Of a DNA stretch of 64,000 nucleotides, positions 34,857 to 46,589 are shown in pieces. The notes beneath the pieces were generated by a model, which was not told the origin of the DNA, ran no database searches, and saw nothing but the letters and a program-made list of their open reading frames with translations. Both the position numbers and the translations under genes were made by a program. The stretch is from NCBI GenBank assembly GCA_911728435.2, contig OU452201.1, forward strand, positions 9,362,001-9,426,000, read 5' to 3'. Position 1 is the first letter of the stretch, and every line of letters begins with the position of its first letter. The DNA comes from Apoderus coryli (lineage: Eukaryota; Arthropoda; Insecta; Coleoptera; Attelabidae).

Positions 34857-36574
34857 CGACAAAGGAAAATGTCGTCACATATTAATTAGAAGGTGTATAA
34901 CTATGTATATAGGAATTTAAAATAAGAAACTTAACAATTGTTGATATTTGTAAATGTTATGCACTTTTACGTGCCTCACAGGTTAATTATATCTGGTTAA
35001 TATATATAAGTACTAAAACAATTTTAAGGAAAACGTCTTCGTAAACCTCTTCGGTCACTTTGTGTTCAAATGAATACACAAAATTCAACTCAAGACTTAC
35101 TCCATTTTCAGACGATGATGATTGCGCCAGGTGTCAACTGACAAAAATTTCAAATCAGAGTTCAGAAAATTTAGCACTACTGTTTACTCAAATTATTTAA
35201 ACCTGATTGTTTATCACAATTTTATGGCATTTTGATACCAACAAAATATTTAGTTCCGGAATATAATTTTAATTTCGTAGTGTACCTACGCTAATGTCAA
35301 AGTCAAACAAATTAAACGGCGTTTAGAAATTCCAAAAGAAAGATATAAACAAATATTACGGGTTATTTATTGAATCAGTTATTTCTTAGAAATACTAAAT
35401 GGTATGTTTGTAAGGCAATCCTATATCGCATAAGACCAACTGTCGTTATTTTTTTGCTCAGTATTATTAGTTCTGATTGCAAATATTGTGAATATCAACG
35501 TAGAAAAAATTGCTTAACATTATATACAGCATGACACTGAATTCAATTATTATTACTTTAATTATGCTAACTTTTCGGATTAAATTACCATTTACCATTT
35601 TTTTTATTAAAAATGTCAAAACGTGGCCTTATTTATTCGAAAAAAGTTGTTCATTTCGGCAATTTCTAAAAAAAATTAAAAAATGTTTGACTCTACAATT
35701 ACTTTCTTTGCTAGATTTGAAAGTTTTCACCAAACCCTGTATATTAACTTCGCCATATGGCAGCAGCATTATTTTGATTTTTCTTAATTATAATGCTGGT
35801 GCCTATTTTCGCAAATATTTGGACTACAACTATTTATTTTGCCTCAAAACCTGACAAAAAAAGCTGGATTTTATTGTACGTGATCCAAAATTATCGAATT
35901 TGACTAAGAAAATTATACTCATTAATATCTTTAGGGAAAATATTTTTAATTTTAGATGCTATTATCTAATATCTTATAATTAGATGTGTCATAGCTAACT
36001 AGGACTGTAACTAACTTTGCGATATAGGTCTAAGATTCAAATGTGAAAATATTTCAAACAAATCCACAGTTTCTTAAGCGATATTTGCGTCAATTGTATT
36101 TGAGCACTTAAGAGCAATAAAAACCTGTCATTTGCAACACTTTTACAAATAAATAAATATTGCATCAAATACTATAAATATTTTAAGCGAAATGAACAAA
36201 TTATATATAACTTGAAGTCTTGTTACATTATTATGAAAAAGAAAATTTCTGTAACAAATTCAAAATTGTGCAGTTTTCCCGTTTTTTTCTCCAATAATAT
36301 ATGAACGAAACGTTGGCATAGTGGGAACTGTTTTATTTGATTCGTCCTATATCCTGTGAAATAAATTCAGTATGGAATGACGTCAAAATTTCAAAACATA
36401 TTCTTAAACTGTATTATTTTATACAACTCATAATTGGCGCAACAACAAAAACGACTCGCTACCTTTGTGCTTACACTAATTGCGCCAGCAGAAACTCAGT
36501 AAGCTAATAGAGGGTATAAGATTGCTGTATTGGGTTTTGTGAGAATAAGTCCAGGACGGTTCAGTGAAATCGGG
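34857..36574. other. non-coding stretch, nothing recognised
   Basis: AT-rich. The 114-codon frame at 35510-35854 is Ile/Phe/Leu-rich, crosses repeat-like sequence (AACCCTGTATATTAACTTCG) and is not called as a gene. Confidence 0.45.
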
Positions 36575-37178
36575 AATAGCCGGCAAAAAAATTATATTAT
36601 TATTATAATTGTATTAATTTCATTATTTCAAATAAACTAACGTAATAAAGTAACTACTTTATTCAACAATTAGAAACAAAGTATTGCCACAGCTGGCATT
36701 CGATCCCAGAACCTTCCGCATGCAAAGCACACGCTCTATCAATGACGCCAAAAACTCTTTTTTCAAATTACTGTATTATATTCAATTTTAAACGCAATTT
36801 TCTTGAGAATTATAGGGGCAAATATCAAAATTAATTGCTGTAAAGGAGATAAAAAATGCTTTAAATGATGTATCACTCGACCCCCACTGATGAAAATTTG
36901 GCGGATGTGTACACCCCTATCCCAGGTCTAAAGCGATTGTAACCAAAATCTAAAGGCGTCATCCTAGGACTCCCCCAAACTCATACACCAAAATTTAGCT
37001 CAATTGGTTAGAGTTTAGGCGCTATCGTGGAAGAATACATATAAACACACACACACACAGACAGACTTCCATCTGCAAATGGTCTTAATCGTCTCAAGGA
37101 ACTTCAAAATGGTTATATCCGCCTTTATCTCAATTTTTTTAGCGCGTTTTCAATACTTTCCCTGTGTGGGAAAGTAAA
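36575..37178 (+). repeat. tRNA-like dispersed repeat, copy B
   Basis: Same order as copy A: AT-rich part, tRNA-Ala-like segment on the minus strand (about 36687-36755, anticodon-loop TTTGCAT and T-arm with GATCGAATGCCAG), middle part, TTTAGCTCAATTGGTTAGAG near 36993, a CA microsatellite near 37045, and terminal hairpin ACTTTCCCTGTGTGGGAAAGT at 37155-37175. Confidence 0.6.
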
Positions 37179-37890
37179 ATACAGTTAAAAAAGATGAGAT
37201 TACAAATTGTATGCATGTATGTAATTTATATACACAGTTTTCCATTGAAATGAGCTTTTAAAAATAACAAGTGCTTTCAATTACTACAAAATACGACGCT
37301 TAGTAAATTAAATTACACTAAATATCCTCTATAGATTACTATAATTCTAAGGTGTGTTTTTATATACTCATAAACATGATAGGCATAACACTTGTAATGT
37401 AATAAGGTTGTGCACCTAGTTATTTATAAGAATCAAAGTATCTATAAATTTAATAATTATATTTTTTGTATTCTAAAGTTCTTCTATATTTTATCGCGTT
37501 ACATCAGAACATAATTGTATTAATTTTTTTTTGCTGTCTTTCTTATAATCTAGAGCAATATTTCTGTAATAACATTACTGGATTCGCGGTGAAGGAGGTA
37601 CTGTTTATACACGATTCTATGAAATTCAATTAACATCGATGCACTTTGTTATTGAATGTAATGTAAAATTATTGTAAAATGTTAATGCACGTTGTTTTTT
37701 TGGTTTTCTTTTTCTAAAAATAAAGAAGTGAAGAATGAATATAAAGGGGTTAACTCTAAATTGTTTCGTTGAAAATATATTATACTCTCTTCAAAGGTGA
37801 CTGCTTAAAAATCTCCACACAAAGCGCGACGTCGCTGTTTTAATATTGTCCTTTCAATATCACAATGTTTTTTTATAAACTATTTCAAAT
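37179..37890. other. non-coding stretch, nothing recognised
   Basis: AT-rich DNA; no gene or boundary seen. Confidence 0.45.
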
Positions 37891-38340
37891 AATAGTAATA
37901 ATATTCGACTTTATTGCACTCATACAAATTTAAAAAAAATCTAATTCTATAATAAAATAATATATGAATGCAAGGCTATTCTTACTTATATATATATACT
38001 TATAAAAATAAATAAAATAATAAATATTAACACAATTTGGATTTAAATTGACTGAAAACTGTAACAAAGTTTAACTAAAAACAAATAAAATTTTATTGTA
38101 ATTAATTTTTATTTTTTTAAATTAGTTTTTAATCCTAAGACGAACGAGGAGCCTCTATGAGGTAAGATCTATTTTACACTAAGCAATTATTATAAACTTT
38201 CTTTTTAAACGGTAACCGAAGAGGTTAAATGTCTTAACACAGGCTATCATCTCCGCCTCTCTTCAGGTACAGATGCCGGGAGTTCACGAAAGCGGACCCA
38301 AGATAAAAATTTTATAATGTCTGGGCTCCTAAGCGTATGG
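37891..38340 (-). mobile_element. possible LINE 3' end, minus strand
   Basis: The plus strand begins AATAGTAATAATATTCGACTTTATTGCA, very like the 3' tail of the LINE at 6553. On the minus strand a short peptide RLPFKKKVYNNCLV ends in a stop, similar to the basic end of a reverse-transcriptase ORF. Only about 450 bp are present and the 5' limit is unclear. Confidence 0.35.
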
Positions 38341-38387
38341 CTTCTGATAACAGGTAATTTACTTAATTTTGTAACATTGACAGCGGA

Positions 38388-39290
38388 GGCCTTAGCGAAC
38401 GGGGGTCAGGTGGATGTTATCTATACAGATTTTGCACCAGCTTTTAACAGAGTTGACCATTCAATAGCAAAATCATTTTGAGAAAGTTTGTGGTGTCAAA
38501 ATCGTATTTGGAAAATAGGAAGCAATACGGTTCGATCCAAGGAGTCGAGTCTGACAAATTTGTGCTCTCATCGGGAGTCCCTCAGGGAAGCACTCTAGGT
38601 CCTCTTCTGTTTCTCATATTTATAGATGACATAGCAGCAGTGGTAAAGTCTAGTAAATGTTGTTTGTTTGCTGAGGACATGAAAACTTTCAAACCGATTA
38701 CAATTTTGCGTGACTGTGTTGACCTTCAAAAGGACTTAGACTCTATCTACAAATGGTCCATTCAAAATCGTTTGCCTTTTAATATACCAAAATGTATGAC
38801 CTATCACTATATAAAAACACCCATACAATTCTCATACTCGATTAACAATAACATATTATGTACAACTGATTTAATTAAAGAGCTGGGGGTGTTATTTGAC
38901 AAAAGACTGACATTCTCAGACCACATTATCCAGATAATAAACGCATCCTATCAAAATCTTGGATTTTTGTTAAGAAACACAAAGGGGTTTAAAAATAAGA
39001 AAACGTTGGTTTTGCTCTATAACGCGTTTGTACGTTCAAAACTGGAGTACTGTGCTGTTGTTTGGTCACCTATGTACACGAAATACCTACATCTTAATGC
39101 TTGAGAGAGTGCAAAGAAAGTTTGTCAGACAGGCAGATTTTCTATTGTATAATCAGCATACCTCCGACTATCATGTGAATCTAGGAAATAATAATCTGAT
39201 GTCACTCTGTAATAGAAGAACTTTGCAGGGACTACTGTACTTATTTAAAATTATTAATAGTACGATATTTGATAATAGTCTTCTTCTTAT
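38388..39290 (+). pseudogene. jockey-like reverse transcriptase, catalytic motif altered
   Basis: The reading frame begins TAEALANGGQVDVIYTDFAPAF, which is RT motif A with Asp. After a frame change at about 38480 it continues to 39104 with GVPQGSTLGPLLFLIFIDD (motif B) and CCLFAEDMKTF, where the catalytic F/YADD is FAED. It then runs KELGVLFDKRLTFSDHI and SKLEYCAVVWSP. Another frame change near 39100 leads into RVQRKFVRQADF. The Asp-to-Glu change in the active site, together with the frameshifts, argues for a dead copy. The 5' part with endonuclease and ORF1 is absent. Confidence 0.75.
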
Positions 39291-41113
39291 GGTGGCTTAT
39301 CCTTAAGGACGTTGGCTATTACATTTGCCCACCTGATCTTATTTGTAGCTGTCCTGAACAGTTCTATGGAGGTCATATTTGTCCATTGTCGTAGGTTTTT
39401 AAGCCATGAGTTGCGTCTTCTTCCTGGTCCCCTTTTGCTATTGATTTTGCAGTTCGTATTTTTCATTTCTCATGATGTGGCCAAAATATTGTGTTTTTCG
39501 TTTCTTTATGAGGATCATGAGCTCTCTTTCTTTGTTCATTCTCCGCAAGACTTCCTCGTTTGTCGTATGACTCATGTAGGATATTCTGAGCATTTTTCGG
39601 TAACACCAGAGTTCAAATGCTTGGATTCTTTTTTGTGTTGCCTCTGTCATTGTCCAGGCTTCAACACCGTAGAGTAGAGAAAACATAGCACTTAAGTATT
39701 CGAGCTCTCAATGAAAGATTCAGCTGGAGACTACAAAGGACTTTTTGCATTTTGTAAAATACTGTACGTGCTTTTTCTAGACGTTTTCTTATCTCTAGTG
39801 AGTGGTCCCAAGTTTCATCAAGATTGCTTCCAAGGTAAGTTATTCTTGTTACTTTTTCCAGATCTTTTCCGTTAACCTTGATCTTCACCGTTCTGTTCTG
39901 GTGTTTGCTGATGATCATCGTTTTTGTTTTCTGTGTATTTAGTTTCATTCCAAATTCTTCGCTGGCTGCCGTTATCCTCTCCATTAGACGTTGTAGTGCT
40001 TCAGCACTATCTGCCAGAATGACCGTGTCATCAGCATATCGCAGGTTGTTGATACATTGTCCATTTATAATTATGCCATCTGAGGTGTCTTCCAGAGCTT
40101 TTTTAAATATTTCCTCCGAGTAAACGTTAAATAGTATGGGTGACAGAATACATCCCTGTCTTACTCCCTTCTCGATATTAATTTTTCCAGATGTTTTCTT
40201 TTTTAGTCTAATTTTGGCCTTTTGTTCCTGATAGAGGTTTGAAATAATCCTTAAATCCTTATCGTCTATGTTACATGACCTTAAGATGTTCATTAGTTTA
40301 TCATGTTTCACCAGGTCAAAAGCCTTTTGAAAATCAATAAAACACAAGTACACATCAGTATCGACATCTCTACATCTTTCAATTAATACTCGTATTGAAA
40401 AAAGTGCTTCTCTTGTTCCGAAGCCATTCTTAAAACCAAATTGATTTTGACCAGTATGTTCGTCTAATTTACTGTAAATTCTATTATGTATTATTCGAAG
40501 GAAAAATTTGAGCACATGATTCATCAGGCTTATAATCCTATGTTCTTCACATTTCTTGGAGTTTCTCTTTTTTGGTATTGGTACAAATATCGATGTCAGC
40601 CATTCTTCTGGTATTATACCTGTTATATATATTTTATTAAATAGATCTTCTACTACTTCGATGTGTTCGTCTAGTAGTAATTTTATTATCTCAATTGGTA
40701 TATTATCTTCTCCAACAGCTTTTCTGTTCTTTAGCTGCTTTGCTGCTCTGGTAATTTCGTCCTTTGTGATATAAAGTCCAGTCGCTGCCTCCTGCTTACC
40801 AATGTCTTCTCTTCCCTGGTCTTGAAACATCTCTTTTACGTATTCTTTCCATCTGGTTATTTGCTCTTCTATGTTGAGTAGAGGGTTCCCATGTTTGTCC
40901 TCTACGAAAGATACAGGTGTTTGTTTCCATATTTCAGCGGCTTCTTTTACTTTTTTGTGTAAATTGAAGGTGTCGTGTCTTTGCTCCAACTCTTCAATTT
41001 CTTGACATCTTTCACTTAGCCAGGTTTCTTTGGCTTGTTGGATCTTTATTCTGATGTTTTTGTGTATTTGTTTGTATTTTGTTTCGTTTTTGCCTTTGCA
41101 TCTTCTTTTCTTC
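39278..41113 (-). mobile_element. RTE/BovB-like LINE insertion, 5'-truncated
   Basis: TTTGATAATA occurs at 39268-39277 and again at 41114-41123, exactly flanking a minus-strand LINE of 1836 bp. On the minus strand the 3' end is ..CCATAAGAAGAAGAC, a short repeated tail as expected for RTE elements. The endonuclease is missing, so it is a 5'-truncated copy. The jockey sequence on both sides reads through when the insert and one target copy are removed. Confidence 0.85.
39310..41113 (-). pseudogene. RTE/BovB-like reverse transcriptase, nearly open
   Basis: Open from the 5' truncation near 41113 down to 39661 (about 480 codons; the nominal Met at 41145 lies in flanking jockey sequence). It shows a linker rich in basic and acidic residues, then LKNRKAVGEDNIPIEIIK, FIDFQKAFD (motif A), GVRQGCILSPILFNVYSEE (motif B) and NNLRYADDTVILAD with intact YADD, followed by the thumb (RITYLGSNLDE..). 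A frameshift near 39680 puts the conserved YGVEAWTM..AFELWCYRKMLRIS tail into another frame, which meets a stop near 39440. The wording of this tail is typical of BovB/RTE proteins. Confidence 0.85.
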
Positions 41114-41520
41114 TTTGATAATATTACATTAGAGAAAATGCGCATCTCAGTACCTTTGTCAAGGAACTTTTAGTCTGGAAACCCCTAGGACTAACTATCA
41201 ATACACCAATTTCGATGATGTCAAGCAATTATAATGAGGTGCAGAATTGCTGTGACATTTTTTATGACAGTTTAAGAAAATTTAAGAAATCAATTAATTT
41301 CAGGATAATTAGATTATTAGAAAGTGTATTTTTTTCGCTTTTTTTTTTCTTGTTTTCGTTTAGTTTTTTCATATAGGTATATATTTAGTTTTAAGTTTTG
41401 TTCTTTGGTTTTTTTTTCGTTGGTAATATTGTATGTTGTTGTTATTAATATTATTCTTGTAAGCACACTTTATAACTGGGCCATATGACCTGTGTAAGTT
41501 GTTGCAAATAAATAAACAGT

Positions 41521-43425
41521 CCAATTTAGTTGCGACTATCCTTAATTTGTAAATTGAACAACAGCCTATATGTTAAGCCTAAATAAATTGACGAAAGTAA
41601 ATTGTATTCGTATACAAGAAAGTGAAACAAACAGATTTGTTAGTGTCTACGTGTAGATACGTAAATATATATTTTGCATGCGGCATACAACACTACTATA
41701 ACAGTTGATTGATGTAAGATACCTTTCACATTGACAGGTGGCTCGTTATTCAATTATTATCGAACTAGTCATAACAGCCACCTTTACTGACTCACATAAT
41801 TTATATTGCGTAAGATACATTGCTGAGTTGCCATTGTTTAATTGACTTTCTTTAATGTTCCAAAGACAACTATTTTTAAGTTACGTAAAAATTTGTATGC
41901 GTCCAGTTTTATCATGATCAAGTTTCAGAAGGAATGGTTGTCAATCAATTAATGCACTTCAAAAATTGCAGTATTCTCATAGAGATGTGAGATATTTTAA
42001 AATAGAAAAAGCGGACAAAATTGCTGTTTTTCTAAAATAGGTGGTCAAAATTTGTGAGCGAAAAATCCTTATTTACGAAGACACAAGGTGTTAAAGATGA
42101 CTGCCTGAGGACGATTTTTTTGAAATATTTTCGAAACGAGTAAAGATGAATTAATCAAATGTTGCATATTTATTCACCTAGTTAAATGTCGTAAACTGAC
42201 ATGAAGTTTAATAAAAAAAGATGACCATAGGCGGGTAAACGGGGGGACCCTTGCCTTAATTATAACCTAACTTTTCCTCTTGTGACTTTTATTCCATTAG
42301 ATAGATAGATCAAGCTGATGTATAGGTAACGCTGAAGCGTTGGTGAGGGTTTGAGTTTTCTCACGAATACATAATATTTAAATTATGAGTGGGGTTTCAT
42401 ATGCGGTCAAAATATTGCATACTATATTAGTTATTAATATTAAACTTCTTCAACGTTTGCGGTCGCAGGTCAATTTATTAAGCAATTTCATTATTTCTTG
42501 TCTTTTGAAATATCGTAAATGTATGTAACTATATTTACTCGTCTTATGTGCAGGACACAGTATACCTACTACTATAATGGAATAGAAGATTTCTTTTGTT
42601 TCAATATTTATATGCACGCAAAAATCTGACAACGTTGCTGTTGTCGTCATAAAATATGGATACAATGCGTTTTCCGCGTGTCTCTCTTTACTATTTTATT
42701 TTTTCTACTTTCTGCTGCTATTATTATTAGTTTTTATTTTGATTCTAACGTTTATCAGATTTATGACTCCATTGTTTAAGGTTTGTGTGGTACTGCATAT
42801 TTTGTAGTATATAAATATTTTTGATAATGTTGTGTCATATGATTGCACAATTATTGCTAAAAATTTTTAAACCTCAAGATATGAGTTTATATGTTACTAG
42901 TGTACGATGTTTAAAATTTCAGGAAAAATTCCTAAGGTGCCATGTAGGATCAGTAGGTAAATTAACATTATGATCATAATATCAAATTTATCTTCATGAT
43001 TACCCACGGAAAATCGTTCTGTTTCTTAAAACACCAACAAAGGTTATCGTCGATAACGTTCAGTCCATCAAATCGATATCAGAATCTCTAACAATCTTTG
43101 AACATTTTTACAGCACCGATATAAACTTGACTGGTTCCAAGGGCATCAGATCTTTACAACAACAAATGGGAAAGTTAGAAGATTTGAAAAATAAGTATGA
43201 GTTAACTCCTGATTTTTTTTAATTTGTTCAAACTTTCGAATAGCCAACAGTGTTGCCACTTAATTACAATTGTACCAAATCTATTTCATTTGAACCGGTG
43301 ATAAACGACTATTACATTTGTGTTAGATTATTGTGTGACGTCATATTTATATTATAATGCTTTCACAGTAGGAGAACTATCCTTTTGCATATTATCTAAA
43401 AAGGACCTCGGGAAAGAAATTCACC
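41521..43425. other. non-coding stretch, nothing recognised
   Basis: AT-rich DNA. No gene, RNA or transposon ends identified. Confidence 0.45.
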
Positions 43426-44311
43426 TAGAGGTTCTCTTTTTATCACATAATTCTTACAATACTACGCTGGCTGTTGTAAATCGATTAGTGCTTCACTTTA
43501 ATTTAATCATCATAGTGAAAGTTAAAAACGAAAGTCTCTAATTTTTGAAAGTTTAATGCGAAAGTCGCAAAGTGAAAGTTAAAAGCGAAAGTCGCTAATT
43601 TTTGAAAGTTTAATGCGAAAGTCGCAAAATTTAAAGCGAAAGTCGCTAAGTTTTGAGGTTGTATTGCGAAAATCGCTAAGTTTGAAAATGTGTTCCGAAA
43701 GTCGCAAATTGTAAGCGAAAGTAGCTAAGTTTTCAAAATGTGTTGCGAAAGTTGCAAACTGAAAGCGAAAGTCGCTAAGTTTTGAAGTTGTGTTGCGAAA
43801 GTCGCAAAGTTGCAAGCGAAAGTTGCAAAGTTGAAGAAATGTATTTAGAGGTTCTCTTTTTATCACATAATTCTTACAATACTACGCTGGCTGTTGTAAA
43901 TCGATTAGTGCTTCACTTTAATTTAATCATCATAGTGAAAGTTAAAAACGAAAGTCTCTAATTTTTGAAAGTTTAATGCGAAAGTCGCAAAGTGAAAGTT
44001 AAAAGCGAAAGTCGCTAATTTTTGAAAGTTTAATGCGAAAGTCGCAAAATTTAAAGCGAAAGTCGCTAAGTTTTGAGGTTGTATTGCGAAAATCGCTAAG
44101 TTTGAAAATGTGTTCCGAAAGTCGCAAATTGTAAGCGAAAGTAGCTAAGTTTTCAAAATGTGTTGCGAAAGTTGCAAACTGAAAGCGAAAGTCGCTAAGT
44201 TTTGAAGTTGTGTTGCGAAAGTCGCAAAGTTGCAAGCGAAAGTTGCAAAGTTGAAGAAATGTATTTAGAGGTTCTCTTTTTATCACATAATTCTTACAAC
44301 ACTACGCTGGC
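43426..44311. repeat. perfect 420-bp tandem duplication plus partial third unit
   Basis: 43426-43845 and 43846-44265 are identical base for base. A partial third unit (44266 to about 44311) differs at one base before diverging. Within each unit a motif close to GCGAAAGTCGC (itself able to pair GCGA with TCGC) recurs about ten times at 20-40-bp spacing, alternately followed by TAAGTTTT and AAAGTT. The identical 95-codon minus-strand frame in each unit (repeats of SDFRF) is a by-product of the repeat and no evidence of a gene. It could be a young minisatellite or an assembly duplication. Confidence 0.9.
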
Positions 44312-44445
44312 TTGTTAATCTGTCATTATTAGTGTTTTATTAAAATCATATCTAACATTTGACTAATTTATTATTTGCTCAAAATATTATTAAAGTTAAG
44401 AAGCTGAGAAATATTTTCAGTGTTATAGCGGGCCTTTTTTTTAAT

Positions 44446-44665
44446 TTATTTTACTTTCCCGTACAGGGAGAGTCTTGTGAACGCGCTAAAAAAAATTGGG
44501 ATAAAGACGGATACAATCATTTTGAAGTTGCTTAAGACGATTAAGACCATTTCCAGATGGAAGTCTGTCTGTCTGTGTGTGTGTGTGTCTGTATGTATTC
44601 TTCCACGATAGCGCCTAAACGCTTTAACCAATTGAGCTAAATTTTGGAGTATGAGTTTGGCGATG
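44446..44665 (-). repeat. tRNA-like dispersed repeat, copy C, partial
   Basis: Inverted copy of the right part of copies A and B: the terminal hairpin ACTTTCCC..GGGAGAGT at 44453-44473, the TGTGTG tract near 44572, and the reverse complement of the TAGCTCAATTGGTTA segment at about 44625-44640. The tRNA-Ala-like half is missing. Confidence 0.55.
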
Positions 44666-45350
44666 ATGATGATGATTTTTAATTCAAGTTACCTATAACT
44701 CAATAATCTGTCATCTATCTGATTATGTAACAAGTTTTGATTGACTTGACTTTTCATTTTTTAATGTTTTTCGCTGTCACTGTGTATACAGACCCCATAT
44801 AAACGTGAAAATACTTCAGCAATATACATTTTATATACTTCAGTACAAATAGCAATTAAAATTACTTATATTCAAATTGTATACGACAAATACTTTTGTA
44901 TAGGCGGCATATAAACTAGGAGTAACTATAGTAGGCAGTAAGTAAGTACAGAGATATTATTTTCAATATAAACAATAAAATATGTTGTATACGGTTTGTG
45001 TTTGCCGCTGAATGTGTCGCTGTTCTTTTAACAGATCTTACCGAGTTATATAACAATATATATATATATATATATATGGATTTATATAATATAATATTAT
45101 TATATGCATATGCCGAAAGCCGTCGCTGAATATTTTATTATATTATCTTCTTCGTTTGTTCTTCGTTTTCATAATATTGTTCGCAAAAACAGATAAGGAA
45201 ACTTCTTTATTGATGAGAGACTGCACTAGGGAATAATAGTAATATGCAACAACTTGTGTGGATAGAGAGCGGGCCAAAAGTAACATTCAATAAGTCCGTA
45301 GGAGAGAACTTCAAAATTTGGACAAAACTCGATTTTATTATTCAACTTAC
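44666..45350. other. non-coding stretch with a TA microsatellite
   Basis: A TA run covers 45055-45077. No gene is supported. Confidence 0.5.
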
Positions 45351-45975
45351 CTAGTTGCCTACGAGGGCAATACAATACGAGTATAGCGATTTTCTTTTTC
45401 TTCTTCTTTTCGATACTATTTTCTCGTCAAAACAGGCCTTAGTTTGAGCGATTACTTTATCATTGGACTTACAAAACACGAAAAAGGCGCTGGGGGCTAA
45501 ATCTGGAGAATACGGTGGGTGGGTAATTTTGCCATAGTTTTCATCGATTTTGCAAATGTGGCCGTCTCTTTGCGATTTCAATCGATCCAAAAGTGCACAG
45601 TAATAGTCGCTGTTGATGGTGGTTCGTTTTTGGAGGTAGTCTAGGAATATTATTCCGTTCGCATTCCAAAATACAGCCGCCATCACCTTACCGGCCGCCT
45701 TGCGTCTTCGCTCGCTTTGGATTCGGTTCGTCGATTGCTGTCCACTCAACTGACTGTCTTTTGGATTCTGGTGTGTAATAGTGAACCTATGTTTCATCCA
45801 TTGTCACATATCGACGATAGAATTCCTTTTTATTGCGGTTTAACGGCGCCAAACATTCCTCTAAAGCATCATTTATTCTTGTTTTTGTCGACTGTGAGCT
45901 CACGCGGCACCCACTATGCACAGAGCTTTCGCATACCCAAATGTTAGTGTAAAATGGTAAAAACACTACCATCTG
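45351..45975 (-). pseudogene. mariner transposase, degenerate
   Basis: The minus strand shows EFYRRYVTMDET followed by a stop where Trp is expected, then HYTPESKRQS in shifted frame. It continues KVMAAVFWNANGIIFLDYLQK, INSDYYCALLDRLKSQ, and then jumps to HPPYSPDLAPSAFF. The HQDNAP segment with the second catalytic Asp is deleted, and the third catalytic Asp (normally APSD) is Ala. The C-terminal YSYCIALVGN is kept. It belongs to a different mariner lineage from the copies at 21.7 and 61 kb, judging by the sequence. No TIRs were found. Confidence 0.75.
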
Positions 45976-46589
45976 ATATCTTTATAATCTCAGCTATCAG
46001 TACATTCGCCTCGATCTGTTATAGCGTAACAAAATTGAAATTGCAAATAGTGTTTGCATATGGGTGTATGTAGGTCATTTAATAAAAATGTTTTTAAAAA
46101 TACCAGAAAATTGTGGCATATCAAAGTTATAATTTTTTAAATGGAACACCCAGTATTTTTTGGATTTTTTGAACACTTTGGATAAAATAAAGAAAGTTAT
46201 TGTTATGATCCCTATATACCCGTTTGGCCAATTTTGGCGTTTTTGCAAAAAATAGGGTCATTTTGAAAAACATTCTGTGCCTTCTTTTTTAGGTAAACTG
46301 TTTAAAATTTTGAAAACGACAAGTGAAGAGGACATTCATTAGGTCGGTGTATAGTGCAATTGTAAATATTGTACAGGGTGGTCACAATTTTTTATTGTTC
46401 TTACCAATCATATATTTAAATAACTTTCTTATTTTAAATAGCACACCCTATATTTCATAGCACCTGTCGATACTAATAAATGTTCACTATCAAATGGTAT
46501 TAAAGTTCCCTATGACAGGTGTCACCGTTTCCCAAGAAAAAAATATTTTAACTTATGGATTTTACTCAATTTTTCAAAATCGAATTTTG
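45976..46589. other. non-coding stretch with degraded transposon ends
   Basis: TTTAAATGGAACACCCAGTA near 46138 and TACAGGGTGGTCACAA at 46374 are worn termini of the CAGGG type. No coding region is associated with them. Confidence 0.4.

Larger units (their letters stand above)
38388..41520 (+). mobile_element. jockey-like LINE, 5'-truncated, split by an RTE
   Basis: The left part (38388-39277) encodes most of a reverse-transcriptase palm and thumb. The right part (about 41124-41520) holds the end of the coding region, a 3' UTR with CATATGACCTGTGTAAGTTG, and an A-rich AAATAAATAAAC tail, as in jockey-clade elements. The middle 1.8 kb is a foreign element in the opposite orientation, bounded by a 10-bp target duplication. 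I see no target duplication for the jockey copy itself. Confidence 0.75.

Noticed and set aside
35510..35854. 114-codon membrane protein gene
   Set aside because: Hydrophobic bias is expected from AT-rich DNA, and the frame runs across transposon-terminus-like sequence with ACCCTGTATATTA.
39878..40774. Plus-strand frames inside the RTE element
   Set aside because: Antisense shadows of the minus-strand reverse transcriptase.
43579..44286. Two identical 95-codon minus-strand genes
   Set aside because: They are translations of the tandem repeat and contain only the repeated SDFRF-like word.
43426..44311. CRISPR-like array
   Set aside because: The short GCGAAAGTCGC modules are degenerate and unevenly spaced, the spacers are themselves repeats, and the setting is a eukaryotic genome.
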